Source: Tautonia marina
Lineage (GTDB): Bacteria; Planctomycetota; Planctomycetia; Isosphaerales; Isosphaeraceae
Length of the DNA: 64,000 nt
Reading direction: 5' to 3'
Assembly (NCBI RefSeq): GCF_009177065.1
Contig: NZ_WEZF01000002.1
Span: forward strand, 434,001-498,000
This document shows, in pieces, positions 51,658-61,662 of the stretch (position 1 is its first letter; every line of letters starts with the position of its first letter). The position numbers and the translations under genes were made by a program. The notes beneath the pieces were generated by a model. The model was not told the DNA's origin, searched no databases, and saw only the letters and a program-made list of their open reading frames with translations.

Positions 51658-54336
51658 TCAAGACGAGTGACGATCGAAGGATATCTCGATTGACGAAGGA
51701 CCAACCCGATCGGCGATTGCCCGAGCCAGTGCGTCCACGTGAGGCGGTCGCATCATCGTCAGGTGATTCCCGGGAACAGTTGCGATGTCCAGATCATCAC
51801 TCAGCCGTCTCCACTCATCGAGCGGATCTCGACGCCGATTGGCGAGGTAATCCTCGGCCATCAGCAGGGAAATCCGACCTCCCGAGTACGGTTCGGGCCG
51901 GTACGAATAAAGGGCCTCGACGTTGGCCATGAAGACCTCGAAAATCCGCCGAATTTGCCGCTCCGAAGCTCCCGGAGGAACAATCTTCGAGGCTTCGGCA
52001 TGGCGGCGAAATTCCGGGAAAATTCCATCGCGCCTGGCTCCGAGAAACTGAAACAGGGGGGTTTCACTCGGAATCAAGGCCCTGAGAATGGCGAACGAAT
52101 GCAGGAATCCGGCGTCGATCAGGAGGAGTCGCTCGGGGGGATTTCCCTCCTCCGCCAGCCGTCTCGCCATTTCATAAGCAACCACTCCACCGAACGACCA
52201 ACCGCACAATCGAATCGAGCCCCGGGGCTGGACCGCGGCAATGGCCTCAAGGTAAGCGTCCGCCATCGCCTCAACCGAGGTCATCGGGGTTCGATCATCG
52301 TCGACTCCCGGCGCCTGGAGCCCGAAGAGTGGCTGATCCTGCCCGAGCGCGCGAACCAGGTCGACATAGCAAAGAATGTTCCCGCCTCCAGGGTGGATAC
52401 AATACAAGGGCGGACGATTCCCTCCGTCCTGAATCGGGACCAAAGGGGACCAGTCATCCGGAGATCGTCGATGCGACAGGGCTTCCGCGAGACCAGCCAC
52501 GGTTGGACGCTGCATCATGGCGGCAATCGAGAGCGCCACCCCGGACTCCCGATGAAGCCGACTCAGCAGATCCATGGCCGCGAGCGAATCGCCACCAATC
52601 TCGAAGAAGTCGTCGTGGATCTCGACCTCGCGATCGAACAGGTCCTTCCAGACCCTCGCCACCAGCAACTCCCTTGGATCTCTTGGGGCCGACGGGAGAG
52701 TCCGTTCTTCCTCGGGTCGCGCCCTCCTCGGCCGATCGCGCACGGAATCGAGCAAGGCGCGATGGTCAAGTTTTCCGTGATCCGTCCGAGGAAGGTCGTT
52801 CACCAGGCTCATTCGACCCGGCATCAAATGAATCGGAACATTCGCGCGCAAGTGCGCTCGGAGGTCGTCCAATGAAAGCTGACCGACGGACTCGGGAACG
52901 ATGAAGGCGGCAAGGCGTCGGTCGGCCCCTTGTCCTTCGGGCAAAACCGCCGCGGCCCTCACCTGGGGATGGCGTTCGAGAACGTCCCGAACCTCGGACG
53001 GCTCAATCCGAATGCCTCGGATCTTCACCTGTTCATCCAGGCGTCCCAGAAACTCAAAATGGCCATCGTGACGTTGCCGCACCCGATCTCCCGTGCGGTA
53101 CAACCGTCGTGCCGATCCCTCCTCGTTGCGGTGAACCACAAACCGCTCGGTTGTGAGTTCCGGTCGGCGGAGGTAGCCCTCGGCCAGCGAGGGCCCCCCC
53201 AGAAAAAGCTCTCCCTCCTCGCCATCGGGCACCGGTCGACCCGAATCATCAAGAATCAAAGCCTCGACATAGGCCAGAGGTTTCCCAATCGGAGGGGCCG
53301 GCTGAGGACCTTCCGGACACGGATAGAGCGAGGCACACACGGTCGCTTCGGTCGGGCCGTAGGCGTTGATCAACCGACGGCCCACCGACCATTCCGACGC
53401 CAGCGACGCCGGGCACGCCTCTCCCGCAACGACCAACGTGCGCAGATCCGGATAGTCTCCCCGAGGCAAGAGCCCGAGGACCGTCGGCGGCAAGGTCACC
53501 ACGGCAATCCGCCGATCGCGGAGGGTCTGGGCCAGGGCATCGCCGGGCACGAGGTCTTCGGCCTCGGCCACGCAGACCGTCCCCCCCGCAAGGAGCGTGA
53601 CGAAAACCTCGCTGATCATCGCATCGAACCCGAGCGCCGCGAATTGCAGCACGCGTGTTCCCTCGCCAATGCCGAAGGCCGGGGCCTGGGCCTCGTAGAG
53701 CGGACCGATGCCCCGATGGGTTAGCAGCGCCGCCTTCGGCCGGCCGGTCGATCCGGACGTGTAAATGGCGTAGGCGAGATCATCGACCCTGCCCGGCTTC
53801 AACTCCAGTGCGGAAGGCTCAGCAACCCGTTCCAGATCGTCGAGCGTGACCACGCTCGCCCCGGAAACCGGCAGGTTCGGAGCAATCTCGGCGGACGACA
53901 CTACGAGTGGAACGTCGGCATCTTTCAGGACAAACGCTTGCCGGGCCGTTGGGTAATCGGGATCGATCGGCAGAAACGCCCCTCCCGCTTTCATCACTGC
54001 GAGCATTGCGGCAATCGCCTCAACCGACCTCGGCAAGGCCAGGCCGACTAACACACCCGGTCTCACGCCAGATTGGGACAGCGCCAAGGCGAGGCGATCG
54101 GTCCACTGATCGAGTTCCGCATACGAGAGTGATCGAGAGCGGCTTTCGACCGCAATCCGAGACGGATTCCCGGCCACTTGGCGGCGAAACAGTGAGGGGG
54201 TCCATCCGATTCCGGGGACGGTTGTGGAAGACGCCCGACCCGCATCGGTCCATTTCAGCGCGTTCTGGGGAGCAATCACAGTGGCGATCTCAACAACGCT
54301 CAAACGCTCTTCGTTGCGAACACTCGGAAGGCTCAC
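51658..54336 (-). CDS. Stand-alone A-T-TE nonribosomal peptide synthetase-like enzyme
   Basis: An 892-residue single module. The adenylation domain spans about 45-525, with A3 YTSGSTGRPK (192-201), A5 NAYGPTEATV and A10 GKLDH (Lys522). The carrier domain has the phosphopantetheine Ser584 in GGDSL. The thioesterase spans about 635-885 with nucleophile Ser714 in GWSFGG and a late His in GNHL. No condensation domain is present. Specificity positions read D237, A238, S242, T281, V302, A304, A325, V333, C334, K522. Asp237 indicates an alpha-amino acid, and the code resembles the aromatic (Phe/Tyr) group. The start is a GTG with a weak ribosome-binding site. Confidence 0.93.
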   Translation of the reverse strand: MSLPSVRNEERLSVVEIATVIAPQNALKWTDAGRASSTTVPGIGWTPSLFRRQVAGNPSRIAVESRSRSLSYAELDQWTDRLALALSQSGVRPGVLVGLALPRSVEAIAAMLAVMKAGGAFLPIDPDYPTARQAFVLKDADVPLVVSSAEIAPNLPVSGASVVTLDDLERVAEPSALELKPGRVDDLAYAIYTSGSTGRPKAALLTHRGIGPLYEAQAPAFGIGEGTRVLQFAALGFDAMISEVFVTLLAGGTVCVAEAEDLVPGDALAQTLRDRRIAVVTLPPTVLGLLPRGDYPDLRTLVVAGEACPASLASEWSVGRRLINAYGPTEATVCASLYPCPEGPQPAPPIGKPLAYVEALILDDSGRPVPDGEEGELFLGGPSLAEGYLRRPELTTERFVVHRNEEGSARRLYRTGDRVRQRHDGHFEFLGRLDEQVKIRGIRIEPSEVRDVLERHPQVRAAAVLPEGQGADRRLAAFIVPESVGQLSLDDLRAHLRANVPIHLMPGRMSLVNDLPRTDHGKLDHRALLDSVRDRPRRARPEEERTLPSAPRDPRELLVARVWKDLFDREVEIHDDFFEIGGDSLAAMDLLSRLHRESGVALSIAAMMQRPTVAGLAEALSHRRSPDDWSPLVPIQDGGNRPPLYCIHPGGGNILCYVDLVRALGQDQPLFGLQAPGVDDDRTPMTSVEAMADAYLEAIAAVQPRGSIRLCGWSFGGVVAYEMARRLAEEGNPPERLLLIDAGFLHSFAILRALIPSETPLFQFLGARRDGIFPEFRRHAEASKIVPPGASERQIRRIFEVFMANVEALYSYRPEPYSGGRISLLMAEDYLANRRRDPLDEWRRLSDDLDIATVPGNHLTMMRPPHVDALARAIADRVGPSSIEISFDRHSS

Positions 54337-54372
54337 AGTGGAAACCCGCCCTCGCCACGAAAGAGCCGATCC

Positions 54373-54391
54373 AGAACTTCCAGAATGTTCT
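54373..54391. promoter_or_regulatory. Inverted repeat AGAAC-N9-GTTCT upstream of the NRPS gene
   Basis: Two 5-bp arms with a 9-bp spacer lie 37-55 bases before the NRPS start codon. It may be an operator, but such short arms can occur by chance. Confidence 0.2.
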
Positions 54392-54477
54392 AGGCGCTCG
54401 CACGCCGAGCGACGAGCCCACCTGCTCAGACCGATCGCAAGCGGGCCTCGTCACCAATCGGGAAGGGCAAAAACCGC

Positions 54478-56154
54478 TCAGCCTCGGACAAGACTCTTGT
54501 ACTTGATCCGGTGCGGCTGGTCGGCCTCGATGCCGAGCCGTTCCCGGCGCTGATCGAGATAGGTTTCATAGTTCCCGTCGCACCAAACCACCTGACTATC
54601 CCCTTCGAACGCAAGGATATGGGTGGCGATGCGGTCGAGGAACCATCGGTCGTGGCTGATAACCACGGCACAGCCGGAGAAGTCGAGCAAGGCGTCTTCG
54701 AGCGCCCGTAACGTATCCACGTCCAGATCGTTCGACGGCTCGTCGAGCAGCAAGAGGTTGCCGCCAGTCGTCAACAGCTTGGCCAGGTGGACCCGATTCC
54801 GTTCGCCGCCGGAAAGCCTACCGACCTTCTTCTCCTGATCCGGCCCCCGGAAGTTGAACCAGGAGACATAGGCTCGCGATGGCACCTTTCGCTTGCCCAG
54901 CTCGATCTGATCGAGCCCGCCGCTGATCTCCTGAAAGATCGTCTTGTCCGGGTCGAGCGCATCGCGGTTCTGGTCGACGTAGGAGAGCTTGACCGTGTCA
55001 CCGACCCGGAGCGTCCCGGAGTCGGGTTTCTCCTGGCCAACAATCATGCGGAACAAGGTGGTCTTGCCCGCCCCATTGGGGCCGATCACCCCGACAATGC
55101 CACCCGGCGGGAGCCGGAAATTTAGGTTCTCGAACAGGATGCGGTCGCCAAATGCCTTGGAGACCCCTTCGGCCTCGACCACGAGATCCCCCAGGTGAGG
55201 CCCCGGGGGGATCTGAATCGTGACCGGCTCGTCCCGGCGTTCGGCCTCCTCGGCCGCCAGTTGCTCGTATCGCTGGATTCGGGCGCGATTCTTGGAGACG
55301 CGGGCCCGGGGAGACATCCGGATCCACTCCAGCTCGCGTTCCAGGGTCTTCTTTCGGGAGCGGTCCTGCTTCTCCTCTTTTTCGAGCCGAGCCTGCTTCT
55401 GTTCGAGCCAGCCGGTGTAATTGCCCTCGAAGGGGATGCCCCGGCCGCGGTCGAGCTCCAGGATCCACTGCGCGACGTTGTCGAGGAAGTAGCGGTCGTG
55501 GGTCACAGCCACGACCATCCCCGGATATTCCTGCAAGGCTCGTTCGAGCCACAGGACGCTGTCGGCGTCAAGGTGGTTCGTCGGCTCGTCGAGCAGGAGG
55601 ATATCGGGCCGCTGGAGCAAGATCTTGCAGAGCGCGACGCGGCGGCGCTCACCACCCGAGAGGGTCGAGACGTCAGCATCGCTCGGTGGCAGCCGCATGG
55701 CATCCATGGCGATTTCGAGGCGGCGGTCCAGTTCCCAGCCGTTCGCGGCCTCGATGCCGTCCTGCACATCGGCCTGTTCGTTGAGCAATGCGTCCATCTC
55801 GTCGGCGTCGGGACCTTCTCCAAGGCGCATATTGATTTCATCATACCGCTTGAGCAAGGCCCGGAGCGGAGCAACGGCTTCCTCAACGTTCCCGAGCACA
55901 TCCTTCTCGGGGTTGAGCATCGGTTCCTGAGACAGGTAGCCGATCGTCGCGCCGGGAGCGGGCCGGGCCACGCCCAGATACTCGGATTCCTCGCCGGCCA
56001 TGATGCGCAGCAAGGTACTCTTGCCCGCCCCGTTCGGACCGAGGACGCCGATCTTCGCCCCCGGATAGAACATCAAGGTGATGTCCTTCAGGACCTCTTT
56101 CTTCCCGTGATTTTTCGACAGACGTTCAATGGAGAAAATGTACTGAGGCGGCAT
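54478..56154 (-). CDS. ettA: Energy-dependent translational throttle protein EttA (ABC-F)
   Basis: A cytoplasmic ABC-F ATPase that binds the ribosomal E site and gates the first elongation step at low energy. I take the ATG at 56152-56154 ([14 protein letters not shown]). It has two ABC domains: Walker [10 protein letters not shown] with signature LSGGERRR and DEPTNHLD, then GPNGAGKTT with LSGGERNR and DEPSNDLD. The connecting linker has '[21 protein letters not shown]', as in EttA. The length of 558 is close to E. coli EttA (555). Confidence 0.95.
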   Translation of the reverse strand: MPPQYIFSIERLSKNHGKKEVLKDITLMFYPGAKIGVLGPNGAGKSTLLRIMAGEESEYLGVARPAPGATIGYLSQEPMLNPEKDVLGNVEEAVAPLRALLKRYDEINMRLGEGPDADEMDALLNEQADVQDGIEAANGWELDRRLEIAMDAMRLPPSDADVSTLSGGERRRVALCKILLQRPDILLLDEPTNHLDADSVLWLERALQEYPGMVVAVTHDRYFLDNVAQWILELDRGRGIPFEGNYTGWLEQKQARLEKEEKQDRSRKKTLERELEWIRMSPRARVSKNRARIQRYEQLAAEEAERRDEPVTIQIPPGPHLGDLVVEAEGVSKAFGDRILFENLNFRLPPGGIVGVIGPNGAGKTTLFRMIVGQEKPDSGTLRVGDTVKLSYVDQNRDALDPDKTIFQEISGGLDQIELGKRKVPSRAYVSWFNFRGPDQEKKVGRLSGGERNRVHLAKLLTTGGNLLLLDEPSNDLDVDTLRALEDALLDFSGCAVVISHDRWFLDRIATHILAFEGDSQVVWCDGNYETYLDQRRERLGIEADQPHRIKYKSLVRG

Positions 56155-56323
56155 CGACGATCCCAGTTGCAAAGGCTCGACGGAAAGGTGCTTTGCGAGA
56201 CGAACACACCGGACAGCTTCCAGGTCGCGACGACCCGAGACTATCCGCAAAGACCAATTAGATCGAATCGGCCGTCGCGCCGTAAAGGCCAGTCGGCCGA
56301 CTCGCCACCAGGTCATCCGCAGC

Positions 56324-57652
56324 TCAAGACGCCGAACCGATCGCAGCCTCTGGTTCCGTTCCCAGGGAGCGATCGGGCGATCCTCCGGCCAGTCGACCGG
56401 CCTTGATCACTCCTCCTTGCATAACGGCCAGGAACCGGGAGCGATCTTCCAGCAGCCGAATGTTGCCGAGCACGTCTCCCTCAACCACCAGCACATCGGC
56501 CAGCTTGCCGGGTTCGAGCGTGCCGAACTCGTCGGCTCGGCCCATGATCTCGGCCCCGGTCTTGGTGGCGCAGGTGATCGTTTCCATTGGGGTATACCCA
56601 ACATGCTCGACGAAGAACGTTAGCTCCTTGGCATAGTCTCCGTGAGGATTCCAGGCGAAACCGTAGTCGCCCCCCATGCCGATCCGCCCGCCGGCCTTGA
56701 GGATCATTCGAGCGCTTTCCGCCCCGCCGTCGAGGGTTTCTTGGTGCCCGTCCACCACCGCTTGCGGCATGCCGAGTTCCGGTCCCTTGACGACGCTCGC
56801 GTACTCGAATTGCAAGGCCGGCACCACCGGAACGTCACGTTCCAGCAAGAGATCGAGTGCCTCCTGATCCATGAAGGTGCCATGTTCCAGGCAGTCGAAC
56901 CCTGCCCGGAGGGCGTTCTTGATGCCTTCGGTCGCCCGACAATGGCCGGTGACCTTGCGGCGGTAGTTGTGGGCTTCGGAGACCACGGCCGCCATCTCGT
57001 CGAAGGTCATGCAAAGGGTGTGATGATCGGCAGTGTCAGGGGCGGCGGCATCCCCCGTCGGATAGGTCTTGATCCACTCGACCCCATCTTTGACGAGTTT
57101 CCGGACCGCCCTGCGTCCTTCCTCGGGACCATTGATCAGGAGGATCAGGCCCTCCATGCCAAGCTTCATGTGATCCGGGTTCCAGTCCATCAGACCGCCC
57201 GCGCCGCAGATTTCCCGACCACTGGCCGCCAGTCGAGGGCCGGGAATGAGATCCTCCTCAATCGCTTTCTTCATCCAGACGTCGATATTGTGGAGGCTGC
57301 CGCCGCTCCGGGCCGCAGTGTAGCCGCATTCGAGCGCGAGCTTGGCGTTGGCACAGGCGAGAATCGTCACATATTCGACCGGATACTTGATGTCGAGGTC
57401 GGCCAGCTCGGCCACATTGAAATAGGTCGGATGAAAGTGGGCCTCGACCAGCCCCGGCATGATCGTGCCGCCTCGGGCGTCGATCCGCTCGGCGTTCGGC
57501 GGCGCCAGGTCCGGGGGCATCTTGGCCCGGGGGCCGGCATACGCGATGCGACCGTTTTCGATCACCACCGTGCCATCGGGCACCGCCGGGGCTCCGGTTC
57601 CGTCGATGAGCTGCCCGTTTTCAATGACCGTCCAGCCCTGCGCGAGCTTCAT
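56324..57652 (-). CDS. Metal-dependent amidohydrolase
   Basis: A TIM-barrel hydrolase of the imidazolonepropionase/prolidase-like group. The start ATG at 57650-57652 has AGGAG 9 bases upstream. The first metal pair is His72 and His74 in VEAHFHP. Later metal or catalytic residues sit in IKTYPTGD (Lys), VTGHC and CLEHGTF (His), and GGDYG (Asp). The 442-residue length is normal. No signal peptide is seen, and the substrate is unknown. It is divergent from hisS. Confidence 0.88.
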   Translation of the reverse strand: MKLAQGWTVIENGQLIDGTGAPAVPDGTVVIENGRIAYAGPRAKMPPDLAPPNAERIDARGGTIMPGLVEAHFHPTYFNVAELADLDIKYPVEYVTILACANAKLALECGYTAARSGGSLHNIDVWMKKAIEEDLIPGPRLAASGREICGAGGLMDWNPDHMKLGMEGLILLINGPEEGRRAVRKLVKDGVEWIKTYPTGDAAAPDTADHHTLCMTFDEMAAVVSEAHNYRRKVTGHCRATEGIKNALRAGFDCLEHGTFMDQEALDLLLERDVPVVPALQFEYASVVKGPELGMPQAVVDGHQETLDGGAESARMILKAGGRIGMGGDYGFAWNPHGDYAKELTFFVEHVGYTPMETITCATKTGAEIMGRADEFGTLEPGKLADVLVVEGDVLGNIRLLEDRSRFLAVMQGGVIKAGRLAGGSPDRSLGTEPEAAIGSAS

Positions 57653-57830
57653 CGAAGCGACTCCTGAAGTCGATTCCGGCGAGAACCTCGCCTGAACCCG
57701 ATCGTGGTGCGCACCGGCACCTCGCGGCCGATGTCTGAACATCCTGGGGACGACCCGCGTTCCTCAGTGTGTCTCGCCCGGCGTCCGGGATCAACGCCCG
57801 AGCTTCAAACGTCGAGCAATCTTCGTCCGG

Positions 57831-57860
57831 TTGGGAATCTCGGGCGCACCTTGCTACAAT
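57831..57860 (+). promoter_or_regulatory. Sigma-70-like promoter for hisS-hisZ-hisG
   Basis: TTGGGA (57831-57836) and TACAAT (57855-57860) are separated by 18 bases. The -10 matches five of six positions. The predicted transcript starts about 40 bases before the hisS ATG. Confidence 0.5.
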
Positions 57861-57907
57861 GCTCGCCATTCGATTGCCGATCTCCGAACCCTCAGGACCT
57901 CCGACCG

Positions 57908-59302
57908 ATGATCGATCCCCGCGTTGCCAGCGGGTTGCGGGACATCCCCCCCTCGGCCATGATCCCGCGCGAGCGGATGCTGGAGACCTTGCGCAAGACG
58001 TTCGCCTCGTTCGGTTTTGTGCCGATCGAGACGCCCCATATCGAACGCATGGAGGTCCTCACCGGCAAGGGGGCCGGCTCGGACGAAGTCCTCCGGCAGA
58101 TCTTCGAGGTCACGAACAAAGGGGGCACCCCTGGCGAGCTTGCCCTGCGGTTCGACCTGACCGTCCCTCTTGCCCGGTTCGTCGCCCGGCACGTCGATCA
58201 GCTCGGCACTCCGTTCAAGCGCTATGCAATCGGCTCGGTCTTTCGCGGCGAGCGTCCCGCCAAGGGCCGATTCCGGGAGTTCACCCAATGTGATTTCGAC
58301 ACCGTCGGCACCGAGAGCGTCGTGGCCGATGCCGAAACCGCGCAGGTCATCCATGATTCGCTGACAGCCATCGGCCTCGACGGCTTCACCCTCTGCCTGA
58401 ACAATCGCAAGATCCTCGATGGCCTGCTCGACTCATTCGGCGTCATCGACCGCAAGGCCGCCGTGCTCCGGGCCCTCGACAAGCTCGGCAAGATCGGCCG
58501 GGACGGTGTGCTCAGCGAGTTGACCGCCACCGAATCGACCGGCGACTCTCTCTCGGACGATCACGCCCGCTCGCTGCTCGACTTCGTCGAACAGGGCAAA
58601 GGCCGCGGTCAGACCGTCCTGCCAATGGCCGAGAGCCGCCTCGGCTCGCACGTGACCGCCGCCGAGGGGATTGCCAACCTCCGTCAGGTGCTTGACTTGC
58701 TCGATGCCGCCGGAGTTCCGCAACACCGGCTGACGATCGACCTCGGCCTTGCTCGCGGCCTCGACTATTACACCGGCATCGTCTTCGAAACGACCGTTGA
58801 CGGCTGGGAACGCTTCGGCTCGATCAGCTCCGGCGGCCGTTACGATGACCTGGCGAGTCTTTATATCAAGCGACGCTTGCCCGGTGTCGGGGCCTCGATC
58901 GGCCTCGACCGCCTGATCGCCTTGATGGAAGAAGCGAAGCGGCTCCCCACCTCGGCCACCACGGTTCCGGTCCTCGTCGCCCAGTTCCCAGGGGTCAACC
59001 CGAGTACCCCGGTTCGCCTCGCCGCTCGCCTTCGAGCGGCCGGAATCGGGGCCGAGGTTTACCCCGAGCCCATCTCGATCGGCAAGCAGATGGGCTACGG
59101 CTCGACCCGAGGCCACACGCTCGCCGTCATCGTCGGCCCCGACGAGGACGCGAAGCAGGTCTTCAACCTCCGCATCCTCGCCACCCGGCACGAAGACAAG
59201 GGGCTCGCCTGGTCCACGCTCGAAGACTCGATCCGAAGCGCTCTGGGCATCCTTGAGCAGAACGCATCCCAAGAACCCATCCCGCCCGGCCCCAGAGGTT
59301 GA
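57908..59302 (+). CDS. hisS: Histidyl-tRNA synthetase
   Basis: Charges tRNA-His. The ATG at 57908 gives IDPRVASGLRDI; the frame upstream is not protein-like. Class II motif 2 appears as 'GSVFRGERPAKGRFREFTQCD'. The histidine-specific HisA motif LARGLDYYTG and the 'SSGGRYDDL' motif 3 region follow. A C-terminal anticodon-binding domain covers the last 95 residues. The length of 464 is normal. It leads a set hisS-hisZ-hisG on the same strand. Confidence 0.96.
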   Translation: MIDPRVASGLRDIPPSAMIPRERMLETLRKTFASFGFVPIETPHIERMEVLTGKGAGSDEVLRQIFEVTNKGGTPGELALRFDLTVPLARFVARHVDQLGTPFKRYAIGSVFRGERPAKGRFREFTQCDFDTVGTESVVADAETAQVIHDSLTAIGLDGFTLCLNNRKILDGLLDSFGVIDRKAAVLRALDKLGKIGRDGVLSELTATESTGDSLSDDHARSLLDFVEQGKGRGQTVLPMAESRLGSHVTAAEGIANLRQVLDLLDAAGVPQHRLTIDLGLARGLDYYTGIVFETTVDGWERFGSISSGGRYDDLASLYIKRRLPGVGASIGLDRLIALMEEAKRLPTSATTVPVLVAQFPGVNPSTPVRLAARLRAAGIGAEVYPEPISIGKQMGYGSTRGHTLAVIVGPDEDAKQVFNLRILATRHEDKGLAWSTLEDSIRSALGILEQNASQEPIPPGPRG

Positions 59303-59368
59303 TCCGTTTCGTCGTGTTTGCCCTGGCGAACGTTGCAACCTCGACCGATCCCGGACCCCAGACCCGCC

Positions 59369-60616
59369 ATGACCGCCGAACCCTCCGCAACCGTTCCTGA
59401 CCCGGTGGCTCACCGCGAAGCCCCGATCGCTCAGGTCCGCGGCACCCGGGACTGGATGCCTGGCGATTTCGCCGCCATCGCCCGGCTCGAACGGACCCTG
59501 ATGGATCACTTCGCCGCGGCCGGTTTCGAAGCGATTCGCACTCCGATCCTCGAAGTCACCGAACTTCATGAGCGCAAAAGCGGCGCCTCGATCGTCTCGA
59601 AACTGTTCGAGCTGGCCGACGGACCCGGCCGCCTCTGCCTCCGCCCCGAGTTGACCGCCAGCGTCGTTCGGGCGTACATCGACGCCCCCGAACCCGCTCC
59701 CCTTCCCTGGCGCGTCTGCTCCTCCGGCCCCGTCTTCCGGTTCGAACGCGACCCGGGGCCGACCCGCTACCGGGAATTCACTCAGGCCGGGGTCGAACTG
59801 CTGGGCGCAGCCGGCCCGGAAGCCGATGCCGAGGTGATCGCCCTGGCAATCGACGCCGCGAAGGCCGTCGGCCTGGACGACGTGACCGTCCGGGTCGGCC
59901 ATACGGGTTTGATCGTCGAGGTCCTGGAACGCTGCGGACTCCCCACCGCCGCCGTCTCCTCACTGGTTGAGCACTTGAGCGACGCCGCCGCCGAAGGGAG
60001 GAATGTTCGGGCCCTGGAATCGGCCCTCGAACGCCTGTCCGGATGGCTCCAGGGTGATGCCGAACAGGAGGCCGAGTCGGTCCTGCCCGCCATCGACCGG
60101 GCCGATGATCCCGGCGTCGATCGTCTCTTTCGCCATCTTGTTCCCCGAGTCACCGGACGCCGCACCGGGCACGAGATCGTCGGCCGCTTGCGCAAGAAAT
60201 GGGCCCTCGGCCATTCGCTCGGCGCGACGCTCGAACGGGTTCGCGACCGCGTCCACGCCCTGGCCGAACTTCGGGGGCCGGCCGTTGAGGTCCTTCAAGG
60301 GCTGGAGCAAGGTTACGCGGCGCTGGCCCCCGGCACGATTCGAAGTTTTTACGCCATGCTCGACGTGCTGGAAGCCCGTGGCATCCCTCCCGAACGGATC
60401 GAGCTGGACCTGGGCTTCGGACACGGCATCGGGTTTTACTCGCAAATGATTTTTGATCTCTCGATCTCGACCCCCTCCGGTCCCCTGGGCGTCTGCCACG
60501 GTGGCCGATACGATGGCCTCGCCCGCGTCCTCGGGAGCGATCGCGACCCCCACGGCGTCGGGTTCGCCTTCGGTGTCGAGCGGCTCTATCACGCGCTGGA
60601 GACTCGCTCCCAATGA
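59369..60616 (+). CDS. hisZ: ATP phosphoribosyltransferase regulatory subunit
   Basis: A HisS paralogue without synthetase activity that forms an octamer with HisG and gives histidine feedback. The start is ATG 59369. It keeps the class II core ('RGTRDWMPGDF', 'GPVFRFERDPGPTRYREFTQAG'). The HisA motif ARGLDYY is changed to GHGIGFY, so the histidine-activating Arg is gone, which separates it from hisS. The anticodon domain is missing. It overlaps hisG by 4 bp (ATGA). Confidence 0.9.
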   Translation: MTAEPSATVPDPVAHREAPIAQVRGTRDWMPGDFAAIARLERTLMDHFAAAGFEAIRTPILEVTELHERKSGASIVSKLFELADGPGRLCLRPELTASVVRAYIDAPEPAPLPWRVCSSGPVFRFERDPGPTRYREFTQAGVELLGAAGPEADAEVIALAIDAAKAVGLDDVTVRVGHTGLIVEVLERCGLPTAAVSSLVEHLSDAAAEGRNVRALESALERLSGWLQGDAEQEAESVLPAIDRADDPGVDRLFRHLVPRVTGRRTGHEIVGRLRKKWALGHSLGATLERVRDRVHALAELRGPAVEVLQGLEQGYAALAPGTIRSFYAMLDVLEARGIPPERIELDLGFGHGIGFYSQMIFDLSISTPSGPLGVCHGGRYDGLARVLGSDRDPHGVGFAFGVERLYHALETRSQ

Positions 60617-61662
60617 GCCAGGAGAACGGGAACCCCGCCATCGACCCCATCCGCATCGCCCTCCCCTCGAAAGGGCACCTGTACGAAGGGGCGGTTGATC
60701 TGCTCAAGGCCGCCGGCTACAAGGTCCGGCGCGCGAGCGATCGCCAGTACGAGGCAACCATCGGCGGCCACCCGCGCTTTCATGTCGTGTTCATGAGGCC
60801 GACCGACATCGTCGTGCAGGTTCAGGAAGGCCGATGCCACCTGGGCGTCACCGGCATGGACGTCTTCGCCGAGCACCAGGACGAAGCCACCGACGCCGTC
60901 GTCGTCGAGGCCGACCTTGGTTACGGCGGTTGCCGCCTGGTTGTCGCCGTGCCCGAAAGCTGGATCGACGTGACGCACATGCTCGATCTGGTCGATCTGA
61001 CCACCGAGTTCAAGGACTCCGGCAAGGCCTTCCGCGTCTCGACCAAGTACGGCACCCTGACCGAGGCCCACTTCCGCCGCTGGGGCATTTATCATTATCA
61101 GATCATTCATTCCGACGGCGCACTCGAACTGCACCCGACCCTCGGCATCTCCGACATCATCGTCGACCTGACCAGCTCGGGCACGACCTTGAAGGACAAC
61201 CGGCTCCGGGAGATCGAGGGGGGCAAGGTCCTCGATTCGGCCTCCTGCCTGATTGGCCACGCGCCGAGCCTCCAGCGCCTGATTGACGAGGGTGACACCG
61301 GTCCGCTCGCCCTCCTGCTCGACGGCCTCGACGGGGTCCGGGCCTCGGAAAGTCAGCTCCTGCTCGAAGTCGTCGGCGGCCCCGAGGAAGGGCACCAGGC
61401 CGCCGCTGTTTCGGCGTTCCTCGCCCATCAAGGGGCGCAACACGTCGTCCGTGGGGAAGCCTGGGACGAGCGGGGCCGATCCTGCTGGCGCGTGACGGCG
61501 CTTGCACCTGCCGGGCGGATCGCCTCGTTCCAACGCGAGCTGATCCGCCTCGGCGCCCGTCGCGTGGTCGGCATGCCCACGCGATTCCTCTTTGATGCCG
61601 AAGGCCCGCCGTCTACCTTCGACCGGCTCCGGGAGCAGCTGGCCGCTCAATCCGCCCGGTAG
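60613..61662 (+). CDS. hisG: ATP phosphoribosyltransferase, C-terminally extended
   Basis: Catalyses the first step of histidine synthesis. The catalytic core (about 1-225) starts IRIALPSKGHL and has the PRPP loop DLTSSGTTL at 185-193. The region 250-349 looks like a regulatory ACT-like domain ('FQRELIRLGARRVVGMPTRFLF', similar to the end of long HisG). Short HisG (about 210-230 residues) normally pairs with HisZ, while long HisG (about 300) works alone, so the combination is unusual. Its 3' end overlaps the convergent next gene by 16 bp. Confidence 0.93.
   Translation: MSQENGNPAIDPIRIALPSKGHLYEGAVDLLKAAGYKVRRASDRQYEATIGGHPRFHVVFMRPTDIVVQVQEGRCHLGVTGMDVFAEHQDEATDAVVVEADLGYGGCRLVVAVPESWIDVTHMLDLVDLTTEFKDSGKAFRVSTKYGTLTEAHFRRWGIYHYQIIHSDGALELHPTLGISDIIVDLTSSGTTLKDNRLREIEGGKVLDSASCLIGHAPSLQRLIDEGDTGPLALLLDGLDGVRASESQLLLEVVGGPEEGHQAAAVSAFLAHQGAQHVVRGEAWDERGRSCWRVTALAPAGRIASFQRELIRLGARRVVGMPTRFLFDAEGPPSTFDRLREQLAAQSAR

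Noticed and set aside
51658-54336. Aryl-pyruvate dimerising A-T-TE enzyme (RalA/atromentin synthetase type)
   Set aside because: The Asp that binds the alpha-amino group is present, pointing to an amino acid rather than a keto acid substrate.
59369-60616. Second histidyl-tRNA synthetase
   Set aside because: The HisA motif Arg is lost and the anticodon-binding domain is missing, so it is HisZ.
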